A stretch of 64,000 bases of DNA, taken from an uncultured Muribaculaceae bacterium (GTDB lineage: Bacteria > Bacteroidota > Bacteroidia > Bacteroidales > Muribaculaceae). The stretch is taken from assembly GCA_910577315.1 (NCBI GenBank), contig CAJTME010000001.1, positions 1 through 64,000 on the forward strand, in the 5' to 3' direction. Position numbers and translations under genes: made by a program. This document shows, one piece after another, positions 19,121 to 28,040 of the stretch (positions are counted from its first letter, which is position 1; each line of letters starts with the position of its first letter). Under the pieces are notes generated by a model. It worked only from the letters and a program-made list of their open reading frames with translations, had not been told where the DNA came from and ran no database searches.

Positions 19121-19842
19121 TTTACCGTTTCGACGCGCTGGCCTCGACCAATACGCAGATGGCATCCATGGCTGACTCGCTCGGGCATGGAGATGTGGTG
19201 GTGTGCCGCGAGCAAACGGCAGGACGCGGCCAGCGCGGAAATTCATGGGAGGCCGAGCCGGGCAGCAACCTCACCTTTTCGCTGCTGCTGCGCCCGCAGG
19301 TCATAATGGCAAAGGATGCGTTCATAATGTCGATGGCCGTGTCGGTCGGCATCACGAAGGCGCTGCGGAAGATGCTTGGCCGGGAGGTGAGTGTCAAATG
19401 GCCCAACGACATTTATGTCGACGACCGCAAGCTGGCCGGCATACTGATAGAGAACAGCTTTTCGGGACAGAACATCGGGCATGCCATCGTCGGAATCGGG
19501 CTGAACGTCAATCAGCGGGTTTTCCGCTCTGACGCGCCCAACCCAGTGTCCATGGCCAACCTTGCCGGAGAAGAATTTGACCTTGACAGCGTGCTGGCTT
19601 CGGTTGTGAAGGGTATCCTTGATGAGTTCAACGCCTGCGAAAAATGCGGAGAGTACGCAGAACTCGTTAAAGAATACCACAGTATGCTGTGGCGGCGCAA
19701 GGGCGTCCACCCCTGGCACGACTGCCTGACCGGCGAACAAATCACCGCCGCCATATCGCGTGTGGAACCGTCGGGGCACCTGGTGCTTGCCACCAATCCC
19801 GAACGCACCTACGCTTTCAAAGAAGTTTCGGCCATATTGTAA
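19117..19842 (+). CDS. birA: Biotin-[acetyl-CoA-carboxylase] ligase
   Basis: BirA activates biotin as biotinyl-AMP and attaches it to the lysine of biotin carrier domains. The 241-residue protein has the catalytic loop GRGQRGNSW (about residue 37) and KWPNDIYVDDRKLAGILIE (about residue 92). There is no N-terminal DNA-binding domain, so it is the monofunctional type and not the biotin repressor. A likely substrate in this window is the EAMKM biotin domain of the carboxylase subunit at 22097-23968. Confidence 0.93.
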   Translation: MIYRFDALASTNTQMASMADSLGHGDVVVCREQTAGRGQRGNSWEAEPGSNLTFSLLLRPQVIMAKDAFIMSMAVSVGITKALRKMLGREVSVKWPNDIYVDDRKLAGILIENSFSGQNIGHAIVGIGLNVNQRVFRSDAPNPVSMANLAGEEFDLDSVLASVVKGILDEFNACEKCGEYAELVKEYHSMLWRRKGVHPWHDCLTGEQITAAISRVEPSGHLVLATNPERTYAFKEVSAIL

Positions 19843-19910
19843 ACCATAGGGGCAGATGGAGCGTTATATTATTGCTTCGATTATATAACACTCTAAAAAC
19901 CTAAATAACA

Positions 19911-20504
19911 ATGGCTAAAACATCCACTAAAAGCATCAAGGGCACAAAGACCGAGGCCAACCTCGTCATTGCCTATCTCGCCGAATCAACCGCATACACC
20001 CGCTATACATACTACGCACAGCAGGCCGACAAGGAAAATTATTATCCTATCGGTCAGATATTCCGCGACACAGCCGCCAACGAACTGCGCCACGCAAAAA
20101 TCTACTTCAAGTTTCTTGAAGGCGGCAAAATAAAGGTGCCCATCACAGTTGATGCCGGCATCATCGGCACCACCGAAGAAAACCTGAAAATCGCAGCCGC
20201 GGAAGAAAAGGAAGAGGGCGTTGAACTCTACCTGGCATTCGCAAAGGTCGCCGAAGAAGAAGGCTTTGAAAAAATCGCCTCCCACTTCCGTGAAATCGCC
20301 GAAATCGAACAGCGTCACGAAGACCGCTTCAACTGGTACCTGAAACAGGTGCAGGACGGCACTGTATGGAAACGCGACAAGGCTATCAAATGGCAATGTC
20401 TGGTATGCGGATACGTTCACGAAGGAACAACTCCTCCCGATGTATGTCCGGCATGCGACCATCCCTATCAGCACTACATCGCCCTTGACTATGACGAAAT
20501 CTAA
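19911..20504 (+). CDS. rbr: Rubrerythrin
   Basis: Rubrerythrin is a non-haem diiron peroxidase that protects anaerobes from hydrogen peroxide. The 197-residue protein has an N-terminal ferritin-like four-helix bundle with ExxH ligands (ELRHAK, EIEQRHEDR) and a C-terminal rubredoxin-like domain with CLVCGY and CPACDHP for the FeS4 site. A second rubrerythrin is at 41422-42003, with a different sequence. A strong terminator follows. Confidence 0.94.
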   Translation: MAKTSTKSIKGTKTEANLVIAYLAESTAYTRYTYYAQQADKENYYPIGQIFRDTAANELRHAKIYFKFLEGGKIKVPITVDAGIIGTTEENLKIAAAEEKEEGVELYLAFAKVAEEEGFEKIASHFREIAEIEQRHEDRFNWYLKQVQDGTVWKRDKAIKWQCLVCGYVHEGTTPPDVCPACDHPYQHYIALDYDEI

Positions 20505-20522
20505 ACATCCTATCAGATAAAA

Positions 20523-20573
20523 CGAGGCCACGAGCTGACGGTTTTCAGTCAACACGTGGCCTTGTCTTTTTTA
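20523..20573 (+). terminator. Terminator after rubrerythrin
   Basis: GGCCACG (20526-20532) pairs with CGTGGCC (20555-20561), with an inner TGAC/GTCA stem. The hairpin is followed by a T-rich run to about 20572. Confidence 0.85.
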
Positions 20574-20589
20574 TTCAGTTAACGAAGAG

Positions 20590-21990
20590 TCAGGAGCGGC
20601 GCAGCATAAGGGCGGTGATGCCGAGCGTCACGACGGCGGCCGAGGCATAGGCCGGCCATACAGGACCGAGGCCGATGAACTGGCCGGAGATGAACACGAA
20701 CGAGGTGACGATGTAGGTCATGACCACGGCGGGAATCAGCGGCACCCATATGTTCTTGCCCCGCCGGCGCTGCCACACGTAGATGGCCCAGAGGGTGAAC
20801 ACGGCGAGGGTTTGGTTGCTCCATGCAAAATAACGCCAGACGATGTCGAAGTTGACCAGCGTGATGAGATAGCCGATCACAAACAGCGGCAGGCACACGG
20901 CGAAACGTTTCCACAGCGGCTTCTGGTCGATTCCGAACATGTCGGAAATTATGAGCCTGGCCGAGCGGAAAGCCGTGTCGCCCGAGGTGATGGGCGCGGC
21001 CACCACGCCGAGAATTGCGAGGATGGCACCGAAATGGCCGAGGGTGGTGCGGGAAATGGCGTCCACGGCCCATGCGGGATTATTGTCGTTGGCGGCCAGG
21101 GCGGAACTGAGTTCGGGTATTCCACCGAAAAAGGCCATTGCGATGGCGGCCCATATGAGGGCAATCACACTTTCTGAAATCATCGAGCCATAGAACACCG
21201 AGCGACATTCCTTTTCATTGCCCACACACCGCGCCATCATGGGCGACTGGGTGGCATGGAAGCCCGATATGGCGCCGCACGCGATTGTGATGAACAGCGT
21301 AGGGATTATCGGCACGGCCTCTGGGTCGGGCTGATAATTGTGAAACGACAGCTCGGGCACATGGTAGCCCTCGAACAGCACCACCCCGAGGAGGCTGAGG
21401 GCCATCAGCACCAGCGCGGCGCCGAATACGGGATAGCATTTGCCGATGACTTTATCGACGGGGAGAACCGTGGCGAGAATGTAGTAGGCGAGTATTATCC
21501 ACACCCATGTGCTGACGCTGACGCCGCTCACCAGGGTCGTGAGCAGCTGGGCGGGGCTGAGCAGGAACACCGCGCCGACCAGCACCATCAGCACAATAGA
21601 GAACCACCGCACGGCGGTGCGCACGGGGGAGCCGAGATACAGACCGAGAACCTCGGGGAGCGACTTGCCATCGGCACGGAGAATCATCATGCCCGAGAGG
21701 TAATCGTGCATTGCGCCGAAAAAAATTCCACCGAGTGTAATCCACAGGAACGCCACCGGGCCGAAGCATGCGCCGAGTATGGCACCGAAAATCGGTCCAG
21801 TGCCGGCGATGTTGAGCAGTTGAATCAGGAAAACACGCCACCGCGGCATTTCGATGTAGTCGACGCCGTCGGCCATGCGCTTGCACGGCGTGGGACGCGA
21901 GGGGTCTGTCCCGGCCTGGCGCTCGAGATATTTTCCATAGGTAAAATAGGCAGCAATCAATGCCGCGAGACACAGCAGAAACGTTATCAT
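20590..21990 (-). CDS. cstA: CstA family carbon starvation protein (peptide/pyruvate transporter)
   Basis: CstA-family proteins are multi-pass inner-membrane transporters; E. coli members import peptides or pyruvate. The 466-residue protein is hydrophobic throughout, with family motifs such as NIAGTGPIFGAILG (about residue 61), GAMHDYLSG and SGFHATQSPMMARC. It is shorter than E. coli CstA (about 700 residues), as is common for the Bacteroidetes form. The upstream carboxylase gene has the same orientation, but a terminator lies between them. Confidence 0.9.
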   Translation of the reverse strand: MITFLLCLAALIAAYFTYGKYLERQAGTDPSRPTPCKRMADGVDYIEMPRWRVFLIQLLNIAGTGPIFGAILGACFGPVAFLWITLGGIFFGAMHDYLSGMMILRADGKSLPEVLGLYLGSPVRTAVRWFSIVLMVLVGAVFLLSPAQLLTTLVSGVSVSTWVWIILAYYILATVLPVDKVIGKCYPVFGAALVLMALSLLGVVLFEGYHVPELSFHNYQPDPEAVPIIPTLFITIACGAISGFHATQSPMMARCVGNEKECRSVFYGSMISESVIALIWAAIAMAFFGGIPELSSALAANDNNPAWAVDAISRTTLGHFGAILAILGVVAAPITSGDTAFRSARLIISDMFGIDQKPLWKRFAVCLPLFVIGYLITLVNFDIVWRYFAWSNQTLAVFTLWAIYVWQRRRGKNIWVPLIPAVVMTYIVTSFVFISGQFIGLGPVWPAYASAAVVTLGITALMLRRS

Positions 21991-22002
21991 TGCAGAATCA
22001 AT

Positions 22003-22053
22003 AAAAGCAAGGACACACCGGCAGGCCCCTCGGGGTGCTGCGAATGTGTCCTT
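22003..22053 (-). terminator. Terminator between the carboxylase gene and cstA
   Basis: AAGGACACA (22009-22017) pairs with TGTGTCCTT (22045-22053), with an inner GC-rich CCCC/GGGG stem. On the minus strand the hairpin is followed by GCTTTTAT. Confidence 0.8.
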
Positions 22054-22096
22054 ATGTAAGTGAGTGGCCGGCCGTTGTCACAGCCGAGATGCAGGT

Positions 22097-23968
22097 TTAT
22101 TCAAATTCGATGAGGAGCTCGTCGGTGGAGACAACCTGGTCGGGAGCGACAAACACGCGCTTCACCTTGCCGGCAAATTCAGCGTTGATGTCGTTTTCCA
22201 TCTTCATTGCCTCGTAGACCATGAGGACGTCGCCCTTCTTGACTTCCTGACCGGGCTTGACGCTGATTTCAACAACGCGTCCGCCCATGGGAGCCTTGAG
22301 CGTGGGACCGGTGACGGGCTCGGCAGCAGCCTTGGGAGCTTCCTCCACCTTGGCTTCAGCCTTGGGAGCGGCGGCTTCCTTGGCGGCATGCTCCTCGGCG
22401 CGGCGGCGCTTGAGGAAGCCGTTGGCCACGGTGGGAAGCAGGGCGAGCAGCAGCTCTTCCTCGCCGTTCGAAGCGAGTTTCACGCCGAATTCCTCGACAA
22501 CGGGGTTTTCGGGAGCCTTGTAGGAGCTGACGTCGTAGGGCTTCTCGACGGGGCTGCCGGTGATTTTTTCGCGGAAAGCGGGATCGACGGGCACAGGAGT
22601 GTGACCGTATTCACCCTTGACGAGCGAGATGAACTGGTTGGAGCAGTTTGAATAGTCGGGCTGGCCTTTCTTGCGGTCCATGGCCACGTTCACGGCCTGG
22701 GCGCCGACAATCTGCGAGGTCGGGGTAACGAGGGGCACCAGACCGGCGTCGCGGCGAACCATGGGAATGAGGGCCATGGCGTCCTCGAGGAGGTCTTCGG
22801 CATGGAGGGCCTTGAGCTGGGCGACCATGTTGGAGTACATGCCGCCGGGCACTTCGGCGTGCTTGACGAGTTCGTTGGGCTTGGGGAAGCCGAAATATTC
22901 CTCAATCTTGTGGCATGCGGCCAGGAGTGCGTCCTCGTCGCCGGCCTTGGCGGCAGCGATGGCAAGGTCAATCTGACGGTCAACCTCGGCGGGCACCTTG
23001 TCCTTGAGGGGATCGAAGGCGATTGGCATCTTGTCCTTGTTGAGGTCGAAGGGAGCGAGCACCTTGCGGGCGTCGAGCAGGCGGGTGCGGATTTCACCGA
23101 CAGCTTCCATGTTGGCTTCGATTTCGATGCCGAGCTTCTGGGTGAACAGGTAGACGAGTTCGATTGCGGGAGCAGCCGAGCCGCCACCAAACCACCAGAT
23201 GTTGGTGTCGAGGATGTCGACGCCGTTGATGATGGCCATAATCGAGGATGCGAGGCCGTAGCCGGGAGTGCAGTGGGTGTGGAAATCAACGGGTACCTTG
23301 ACAGCGGCTTTCAGCTTCGAGATGATTGAAGCGGCGCGCGAGGGACTCACGAGGCCGGCCATGTCCTTGAGGGTGATGATTTTTGCGCCGAGGCGTTCCA
23401 TTTCCTTGGCTTTCTCGACAAAATATTCGTCGGTGAAAATCTTCTCTGGCTCCTCGGCCTTCTTGCCGAAGAGGCGGGCGAAGAAACCGGGCTTGGGTGC
23501 TTCGGGGGCCTTGGGATCGACGGTGTAACATACGGCGCCGTCGGCGATGCCGCCAAGCTCGTTGATCATCTTGATGGACTCCTTGACGTTGTCGATGTCG
23601 TTCAGGGCGTCGAAGATACGCATCACGTTGAGGCCGTTCTTGATGGCCTCCTCATAAAAGCCGCGGAGCACATAATCGGGATAAGGCACATAACCGAAGA
23701 GGTTGCGGCCACGCGACAGGGCCGACAGCAGCGATTTGCCTTTCATCACCTTGGAGACTGAACGGAGACGGTTCCAGGGAGACTCGTCGAGGTAGCGCAT
23801 CACCGAGTCGGGCACGGCGCCGCCCCACACTTCCATGATGTAGAAGCCTGCGTTCTCGTAGTAAGGGAGAAGCTTGTCGATTTCTGCCTGAGGCAAACGG
23901 GTGGCAAACAGCGATTGCTGGCCGTCACGAAGAGTAAGGTCGCGGATCTTTAATTTGCGAGGTTCCAT
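22097..23968 (-). CDS. oadA: Biotin-dependent carboxylase/decarboxylase subunit (OadA / pyruvate carboxylase subunit B type)
   Basis: The protein carries a DRE-TIM carboxyltransferase domain (LRDGQQSLFATR near the start; TLKDMAGL and DFHTHCTPGYG in the barrel) and a C-terminal biotinyl domain with EAMKMEND. It would transfer carboxyl groups between oxaloacetate and biotin. At 623 residues it is a little longer than usual because of a Pro/Lys insert (KAPEAPKPGFFARLFGKK) and an Ala/Glu/Lys linker before the biotin domain. ATG 23968 (MEPRKLKIRDL) is preferred over the longer frame from 24013. No beta or gamma membrane subunits are adjacent, so Na+-pump versus pyruvate carboxylase function cannot be decided here. 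Confidence 0.88.
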   Translation of the reverse strand: MEPRKLKIRDLTLRDGQQSLFATRLPQAEIDKLLPYYENAGFYIMEVWGGAVPDSVMRYLDESPWNRLRSVSKVMKGKSLLSALSRGRNLFGYVPYPDYVLRGFYEEAIKNGLNVMRIFDALNDIDNVKESIKMINELGGIADGAVCYTVDPKAPEAPKPGFFARLFGKKAEEPEKIFTDEYFVEKAKEMERLGAKIITLKDMAGLVSPSRAASIISKLKAAVKVPVDFHTHCTPGYGLASSIMAIINGVDILDTNIWWFGGGSAAPAIELVYLFTQKLGIEIEANMEAVGEIRTRLLDARKVLAPFDLNKDKMPIAFDPLKDKVPAEVDRQIDLAIAAAKAGDEDALLAACHKIEEYFGFPKPNELVKHAEVPGGMYSNMVAQLKALHAEDLLEDAMALIPMVRRDAGLVPLVTPTSQIVGAQAVNVAMDRKKGQPDYSNCSNQFISLVKGEYGHTPVPVDPAFREKITGSPVEKPYDVSSYKAPENPVVEEFGVKLASNGEEELLLALLPTVANGFLKRRRAEEHAAKEAAAPKAEAKVEEAPKAAAEPVTGPTLKAPMGGRVVEISVKPGQEVKKGDVLMVYEAMKMENDINAEFAGKVKRVFVAPDQVVSTDELLIEFE

Positions 23969-24024
23969 ATAGATAGGTTTAGGGTAGTTTTTCAAAATTA
24001 CACCATCTGACAAAAGTCAGTCTG

Positions 24025-24032
24025 CAAATATA
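24025..24032 (-). promoter_or_regulatory. Possible -7 element of the carboxylase gene
   Basis: Minus-strand TATATTTG lies about 57 nt upstream of the start codon. No good TTG is visible 19-21 nt further upstream, so this is tentative. Confidence 0.4.
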
Positions 24033-24191
24033 AGACCTAATTTCCGATTAAAGAAATTTTTCTCCATTTTTTTTCAAAAAAAGTCCCGGGGCGGCAGTTT
24101 AGGGCGCAATCCCCATGCCATACCCGCCCCCGGGATGCCGTGATGTTTAGCATACATCAGACCTCACGTTTCCTTTCAACGACCATGCATG

Positions 24192-24251
24192 TCATCGGAC
24201 GGCAGCCGACGGAATGGCCACCAACATCGCCATTAATGTAAGTATTCTCAT
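24192..24251 (-). pseudogene. Truncated stub of a further tandem secreted-protein gene
   Basis: The minus strand starts ATG at 24251, overlapping the stop of the preceding gene (ATGA), and encodes 19 residues, MRILTLMAMLVAIPSAAVR, before TGA. The first 12 residues are identical to the signal peptide of the gene at 24248-25108. The DNA at 24216-24301 is identical over 86 bp to 25073-25158. It is best read as the remnant of another copy lost by deletion or recombination; a very short leader-like peptide is less likely. Confidence 0.75.
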
Positions 24252-25158
24252 GGTCTATTGAAGATTTTAAAAGTTTGAGTTTCTTTTTCGTCGGTGATGC
24301 GTATTATCAACATTCCTAATGGTAATTCCGATGGCGAAATTGCATACGTGCTATCTTTAACATTAATGTGCTGTATAGGCATGCCGTCAATGTTAAATAT
24401 ATCAATATCGATTTGAGAAGATCCATCTGTGGTCACCAACCATTTTGCGCCTATATTCTTGAATGTGATTGAATTCTTTCTGCTATCAACCGCATCAGAT
24501 AAATCAAGGTTGAGCAATGCCTTGTCTTCCTCAGACATAAAATCTGACATAACAAAACGACATAGTTCACCACCTCCTCCGCTCGGTCTCGGATACGGTG
24601 AAGTATACAATCGCATAGCGAGCCTATAAGGGTAGTCATAGGTTGATGTGTACTCTATGATTTCGTCTTCTATGGGTTCATCACACACAACGACTCTCAC
24701 TTTCCACCACGGTCGGTTTCCATAATCCTCCGGGGGTAGTCCGAATCTATTATATTCACCTCGAAGATAGGGCATATTCTTGCAATGTACTTTGAACCAA
24801 AGAGGTCCATTAGCATCCCATGCACCATTCTTATACTCCATCGTATAGTCATACTTTATATCGAGTATCTCAAAGTATAGAGTATCAGAAGTGGCATCCT
24901 CTTCACCAGTTTCCGATGAATAATCATCAGTCACAGCATAATCTTCCGCCATCGCCAGAGGGATACAGGCTCGCTGAACAACAGCAATCTGTTGCAGCCT
25001 GGAAGATTCCGAATTCCCATCAAGGTCATAGTTATATACCTCGATGGTTTCTCGGGCGGCAACCGACAGAACGGCCACCAACATCGCCATTAATGTAAGT
25101 ATTCTCATGGTCTATTGAAGATTTTAAAAGTTTGAGTTTCTTTTTCGTCGGTGATGCG
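24216..25158. repeat. 86-bp direct repeat at gene junctions (24216-24301 and 25073-25158)
   Basis: The two 86-bp blocks are identical. Each covers the end of one secreted-protein gene (the T9SS-type C terminus) and the start of the next (the signal peptide). Between them lies the body of paralog A. Identity limited to the ends points to recombination or conversion at the junctions. Confidence 0.9.
24248..25108 (-). CDS. Secreted protein with T9SS-type C-terminal end, tandem paralog A
   Basis: I do not recognise a known domain. The 286-residue product has a signal peptide (MRILTLMAMLVAVLSVAA), a body containing DTLYFEILDIKYDY and CKNMPYL, and a C-terminal end (FNIDGMPIQHINV...PLGMLIIRITDEKETQTFKIFNRP region) of T9SS sorting type. 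The upstream gene at 25105-25875 shares the FEILD/CKNLPNL motifs and the same last 16 residues, so they are paralogs. The start overlaps that gene's stop by four bases. Base composition is A+T-richer than the flanking housekeeping genes. Confidence 0.72.
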   Translation of the reverse strand: MRILTLMAMLVAVLSVAARETIEVYNYDLDGNSESSRLQQIAVVQRACIPLAMAEDYAVTDDYSSETGEEDATSDTLYFEILDIKYDYTMEYKNGAWDANGPLWFKVHCKNMPYLRGEYNRFGLPPEDYGNRPWWKVRVVVCDEPIEDEIIEYTSTYDYPYRLAMRLYTSPYPRPSGGGGELCRFVMSDFMSEEDKALLNLDLSDAVDSRKNSITFKNIGAKWLVTTDGSSQIDIDIFNIDGMPIQHINVKDSTYAISPSELPLGMLIIRITDEKETQTFKIFNRP

Positions 25159-25875
25159 AAGCAAAACAATTCCTTGTGGCAACTCCGATGGTTGAATATC
25201 CACAACCATAGCTGAACTTTCAATTTTACGTATGGTAGCGCCATTAACGGTCATTATTTCAATCGTTTTATGAGTATCTGTCTCTGACGCAATAGACCAG
25301 ACTTCTCTATTCCGTTGAATCTTAACTCCATTTGCAGGCTCAACATCTTTTGAAGCTGCCGTGCCCGGGTAGATCAGTTGGTAGTCTTCCGTTGACAGCA
25401 GATCTGAAATTAATGTACGATAGTACTCAACTGGCGATAGAAAGTCATTATCAGGATCAAGCTGTACATATGAATAGAATTTCACGGCAGCCCCATGGTT
25501 TAATACCCAATTTATGTCGTACTCCACAATTTCATCAACAATTGAATCCTCGGAGCAACAATACTTTCTGCGCCAATAATTCTGCCAATTCTGATCTTGA
25601 TCACCAAAAGGGCAATATCCCATCCACAGATTAGGAAGATTCTTGCATTTTGCTTCAATATGCAAATTATAGCCCTGTGCATACCAGCTGCCTACGCTTT
25701 CAATATACCGCATGTCATAATCTAATCGCAAATCCAATATTTCAAAAACAGCTGTGTCTGACATATTAACTCCAGTCACGTTATTTTCAAAAACCTCATC
25801 AGTATTTTCGGCTGATAAAGCGATAAAAAATGAGCGGCTGATCATTATACAAACCAGTAGTAATATCTTTCTCAT
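25105..25875 (-). CDS. Secreted protein with T9SS-type C-terminal end, tandem paralog B
   Basis: Unknown function. The 256-residue protein has a signal peptide (MRKILLLVCIMISRSFFIALSA), DTAVFEILDLRLDYDMRY and CKNLPNLWMGY motifs shared with its downstream paralog, a pair of adjacent cysteines (YCCSED), and the C-terminal ITDEKETQTFKIFNRP, identical to paralog A. The start overlaps the stop of the gene at 25872-26753 by four bases, so the three genes form a translationally coupled operon. Confidence 0.72.
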   Translation of the reverse strand: MRKILLLVCIMISRSFFIALSAENTDEVFENNVTGVNMSDTAVFEILDLRLDYDMRYIESVGSWYAQGYNLHIEAKCKNLPNLWMGYCPFGDQDQNWQNYWRRKYCCSEDSIVDEIVEYDINWVLNHGAAVKFYSYVQLDPDNDFLSPVEYYRTLISDLLSTEDYQLIYPGTAASKDVEPANGVKIQRNREVWSIASETDTHKTIEIMTVNGATIRKIESSAMVVDIQPSELPQGIVLLRITDEKETQTFKIFNRP

Positions 25876-26753
25876 TTTATCAGGATTTTTTTGATTTCAA
25901 CATGTCCATTTGAGTCAGTGGTCTTACGGATATACACGCCTTTGGAGAGGGATGACACATCATCAGTGCCGACTTTAACTCCCTGAATGGTGTAGAGTTC
26001 GCTCACTCCGCAAGCAACGCATTCCATAATGTCGCCCTCACTCGACACAATGTCATTTGGTTTTGCCTGAGGTTCTATTTCAATAGAATATCTGTCGGAA
26101 CCATATTGGTTATCAACCACAAGGTCAATCCAAGAATAGAAATGGTAGCTCACATCCTTAATTACCACATTAGCAAGGTAGGGTTGGTCGAAGCGGAACC
26201 TGCGCACGATTGGATTGTAGTCTTCTTCCGCAAGTGCGATGATATAATCGCTGCCGACGTATGGCACAGATACGTAAACATCAAATGAGTTTTCCTTGTA
26301 AACGAACTGTGGTTCGGATGGAGTATAGATGCGGGGGCGGATTTCAAGGAACACGGTGAATTTTCTGGCGCAGGGTTCTCCGTCAAGTTTTCCGTCAAAA
26401 GTCACCTCACCCCTTATATCTCCATTGCCATTAAGCGGATATGAGTCGGGATTTTGCAAGGACTCTACCATGAAGGTGGTGTTTGTGCCAGATTGAACCG
26501 AGACAGGAGTGCCGTTTTCGTCACAAACCGAGAAAGTCCACCGCGGGTCGCCTATCAACGCACCGTCACAGCCATCAAGGCTGAATGTGTGAGATTTATA
26601 GGCAGAACCAATGCCATCTTCCGCAATATCATCGCACACGATTTTCACTGCGTCATTATCCTGATGCAAGAGTACGCCTGGATTGTGGGGAGTTGATTGC
26701 AGCGGAACAGCCAAAGCCAACATTGCCGAAAGTAGGAAATGTGATAGTTTCAT
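25872..26753 (-). CDS. Secreted protein with T9SS-type C-terminal end, first gene of the cluster
   Basis: Unknown function. The 293-residue product has a signal peptide (MKLSHFLLSAMLALAVPLQS), a beta-rich body with Ig-like character, and a C terminus reading ELYTIQGVKVGTDDVSSLSKG then VYIRK, typical of T9SS sorting ends. It does not share the FEILD/CKN motifs of the two downstream genes. It has a strong promoter at 26803-26833 and probably leads the operon. Confidence 0.7.
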   Translation of the reverse strand: MKLSHFLLSAMLALAVPLQSTPHNPGVLLHQDNDAVKIVCDDIAEDGIGSAYKSHTFSLDGCDGALIGDPRWTFSVCDENGTPVSVQSGTNTTFMVESLQNPDSYPLNGNGDIRGEVTFDGKLDGEPCARKFTVFLEIRPRIYTPSEPQFVYKENSFDVYVSVPYVGSDYIIALAEEDYNPIVRRFRFDQPYLANVVIKDVSYHFYSWIDLVVDNQYGSDRYSIEIEPQAKPNDIVSSEGDIMECVACGVSELYTIQGVKVGTDDVSSLSKGVYIRKTTDSNGHVEIKKILIK

Positions 26754-26802
26754 TCGGTTATGGTTTTTTGGTTAATATGGGTGGTCTTTCAATGGGATGT
26801 TG

Positions 26803-26833
26803 CAAAGTTAACATAACTTTGCGGGATTGGCAA
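26803..26833 (-). promoter_or_regulatory. Promoter of the secreted-protein operon
   Basis: Minus-strand TTG (26833-26831), 20-nt spacer, TAACTTTG (26810-26803). It lies 50 nt upstream of the ATG at 26753. Confidence 0.8.
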
Positions 26834-27085
26834 GTAATCCATTGAAAATGACTGGTTTCAAGCGGTTGCTGAAAATCTTCCGACAAGAATTCGGAAAGTT
26901 TTTACGACTTTTTCATCTTCATGTCTTAACGGGGTTATTTGGTTTGACTTGGGGTTGATTCTTTATTTACGTTTGTAGGCATTGTGCCCGCGGTCGTACA
27001 TTACAAGATAAATTATTAAATTATACGATAATAATCTAACAATTATCATTAAATTTTTATTATCTTTGCGCTAACACAGAGCCAC

Positions 27086-27113
27086 AGAGCCATCCCAATG
27101 TCGGGGTGGCTCT
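27086..27113. terminator. Hairpin downstream of the P63C gene
   Basis: An 11-bp stem (27086-27096 with 27103-27113, one G-T pair) and a 6-nt loop begin 6 nt past the P63C stop. There is no long T run on either strand, so it is a terminator candidate only. Confidence 0.55.
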
Positions 27114-27118
27114 GCTTG

Positions 27119-28021
27119 TTAATCAGCATCGGGCTTAGTGTGCCCATCCTCGTCAAATTCAAACGGCAACTCCAACTGTCCAGCTTGGCGCGAGCGGAGC
27201 TGGCTGATGTGCGACCACACTTGTGCCATATTATCAGAGAGACGGAACACTGTGACCACCTGAGTGATTTGTGCGGAGAGTTCCGGTTGACCTATATCTA
27301 CGGTAAGGCTTTGATGTAGACGGGCTGATTTAGGCGTTACTCGCTTTAATTCATCAAGCACACCCGGAGGAAGCTGCTCATAGATGAGTTTGTTAGTCCA
27401 CTTGCCTATGATACCTGGCCGCTTCTTGATACCCTTGACTGTATAATCCCAACCATTGAGTCGGAACAATTCTTGATAGAATACATCGGGAAAGCGTTTC
27501 TGCCACGGAAGAAGTTCCTCGGATATGTAGGCCGAGAGAATCTTTTGCAGCTCGTCCTTCTCGCGCTCGTGCTGATAGCCTGTGGCCTCGTCGATGAGGG
27601 CGATAAGGCCGACCTTGGCAAATGAGCGGACAAGGATCTCGCATTGCTCGGCTATGATTGCCTGGCGGGGTGATAAATCGATATGTTTACGAGCCTCCAA
27701 AATGCCGTCACATATATCAATTAACACAACCGCCTCATAACCATTTATTTGTGTTCCTCCATCATAGCAAACTATCGGCTCAAAGTGGCCCGGTGTTTTA
27801 TCCTTGAATATGAAAGGATTAAGGCTCTTTTGGGTTAGGTATCGTTGGATTCTGTGGCCCGATGCAGTTTTATTATCATCTACCATTTTTAAAGCCTCTT
27901 GCATACCACGTCCGGACAGCACGCGTCTGCCATCTTCAAGCACGTAACATGGAATCACGAACTCGCTAAGATTGAGTTCGCCCTTGTACTGGATTTTGTT
28001 ACTTTCCTTTTGCTCTCCCAT
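27119..28021 (-). CDS. P63C-domain protein (phage-associated family)
   Basis: The 300-residue protein matches the P63C domain family, named from a bacteriophage protein and found in phages and in many Bacteroidetes chromosomes. Recognisable stretches are GYEAVVLIDICDGILEARK (about residue 94), EQCEILVRSFAKVGLIALIDEATGYQ, and LLPWQKRFPDVFYQELFRLNGWDY. The molecular function is not established; related phage proteins pair P63C with KilA-N or other DNA-binding modules. No phage structural or integrase genes are nearby, so this looks like a domesticated or stand-alone copy. Its mRNA begins with a highly structured leader (28022-28137). Confidence 0.8.
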   Translation of the reverse strand: MGEQKESNKIQYKGELNLSEFVIPCYVLEDGRRVLSGRGMQEALKMVDDNKTASGHRIQRYLTQKSLNPFIFKDKTPGHFEPIVCYDGGTQINGYEAVVLIDICDGILEARKHIDLSPRQAIIAEQCEILVRSFAKVGLIALIDEATGYQHEREKDELQKILSAYISEELLPWQKRFPDVFYQELFRLNGWDYTVKGIKKRPGIIGKWTNKLIYEQLPPGVLDELKRVTPKSARLHQSLTVDIGQPELSAQITQVVTVFRLSDNMAQVWSHISQLRSRQAGQLELPFEFDEDGHTKPDAD

Positions 28022-28040
28022 CAGTTATAGTATAAAACAA

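Larger units (their letters stand above)
26754..27118. other. Intergenic region between the secreted-protein operon and the P63C gene
   Basis: The 365-nt gap holds the minus-strand operon promoter (26803-26833), an A+T-rich tract around 27000-27060, a plus-strand -7-like TATCTTTG (27061-27068) without a clear upstream element, and a hairpin at 27086-27113. I see no gene in it. Confidence 0.7.

Noticed and set aside
27061..27113. Very short plus-strand transcript between TATCTTTG and the hairpin
   Set aside because: No upstream TTG and no T run after the hairpin; the hairpin is better explained as the end of the P63C transcript.
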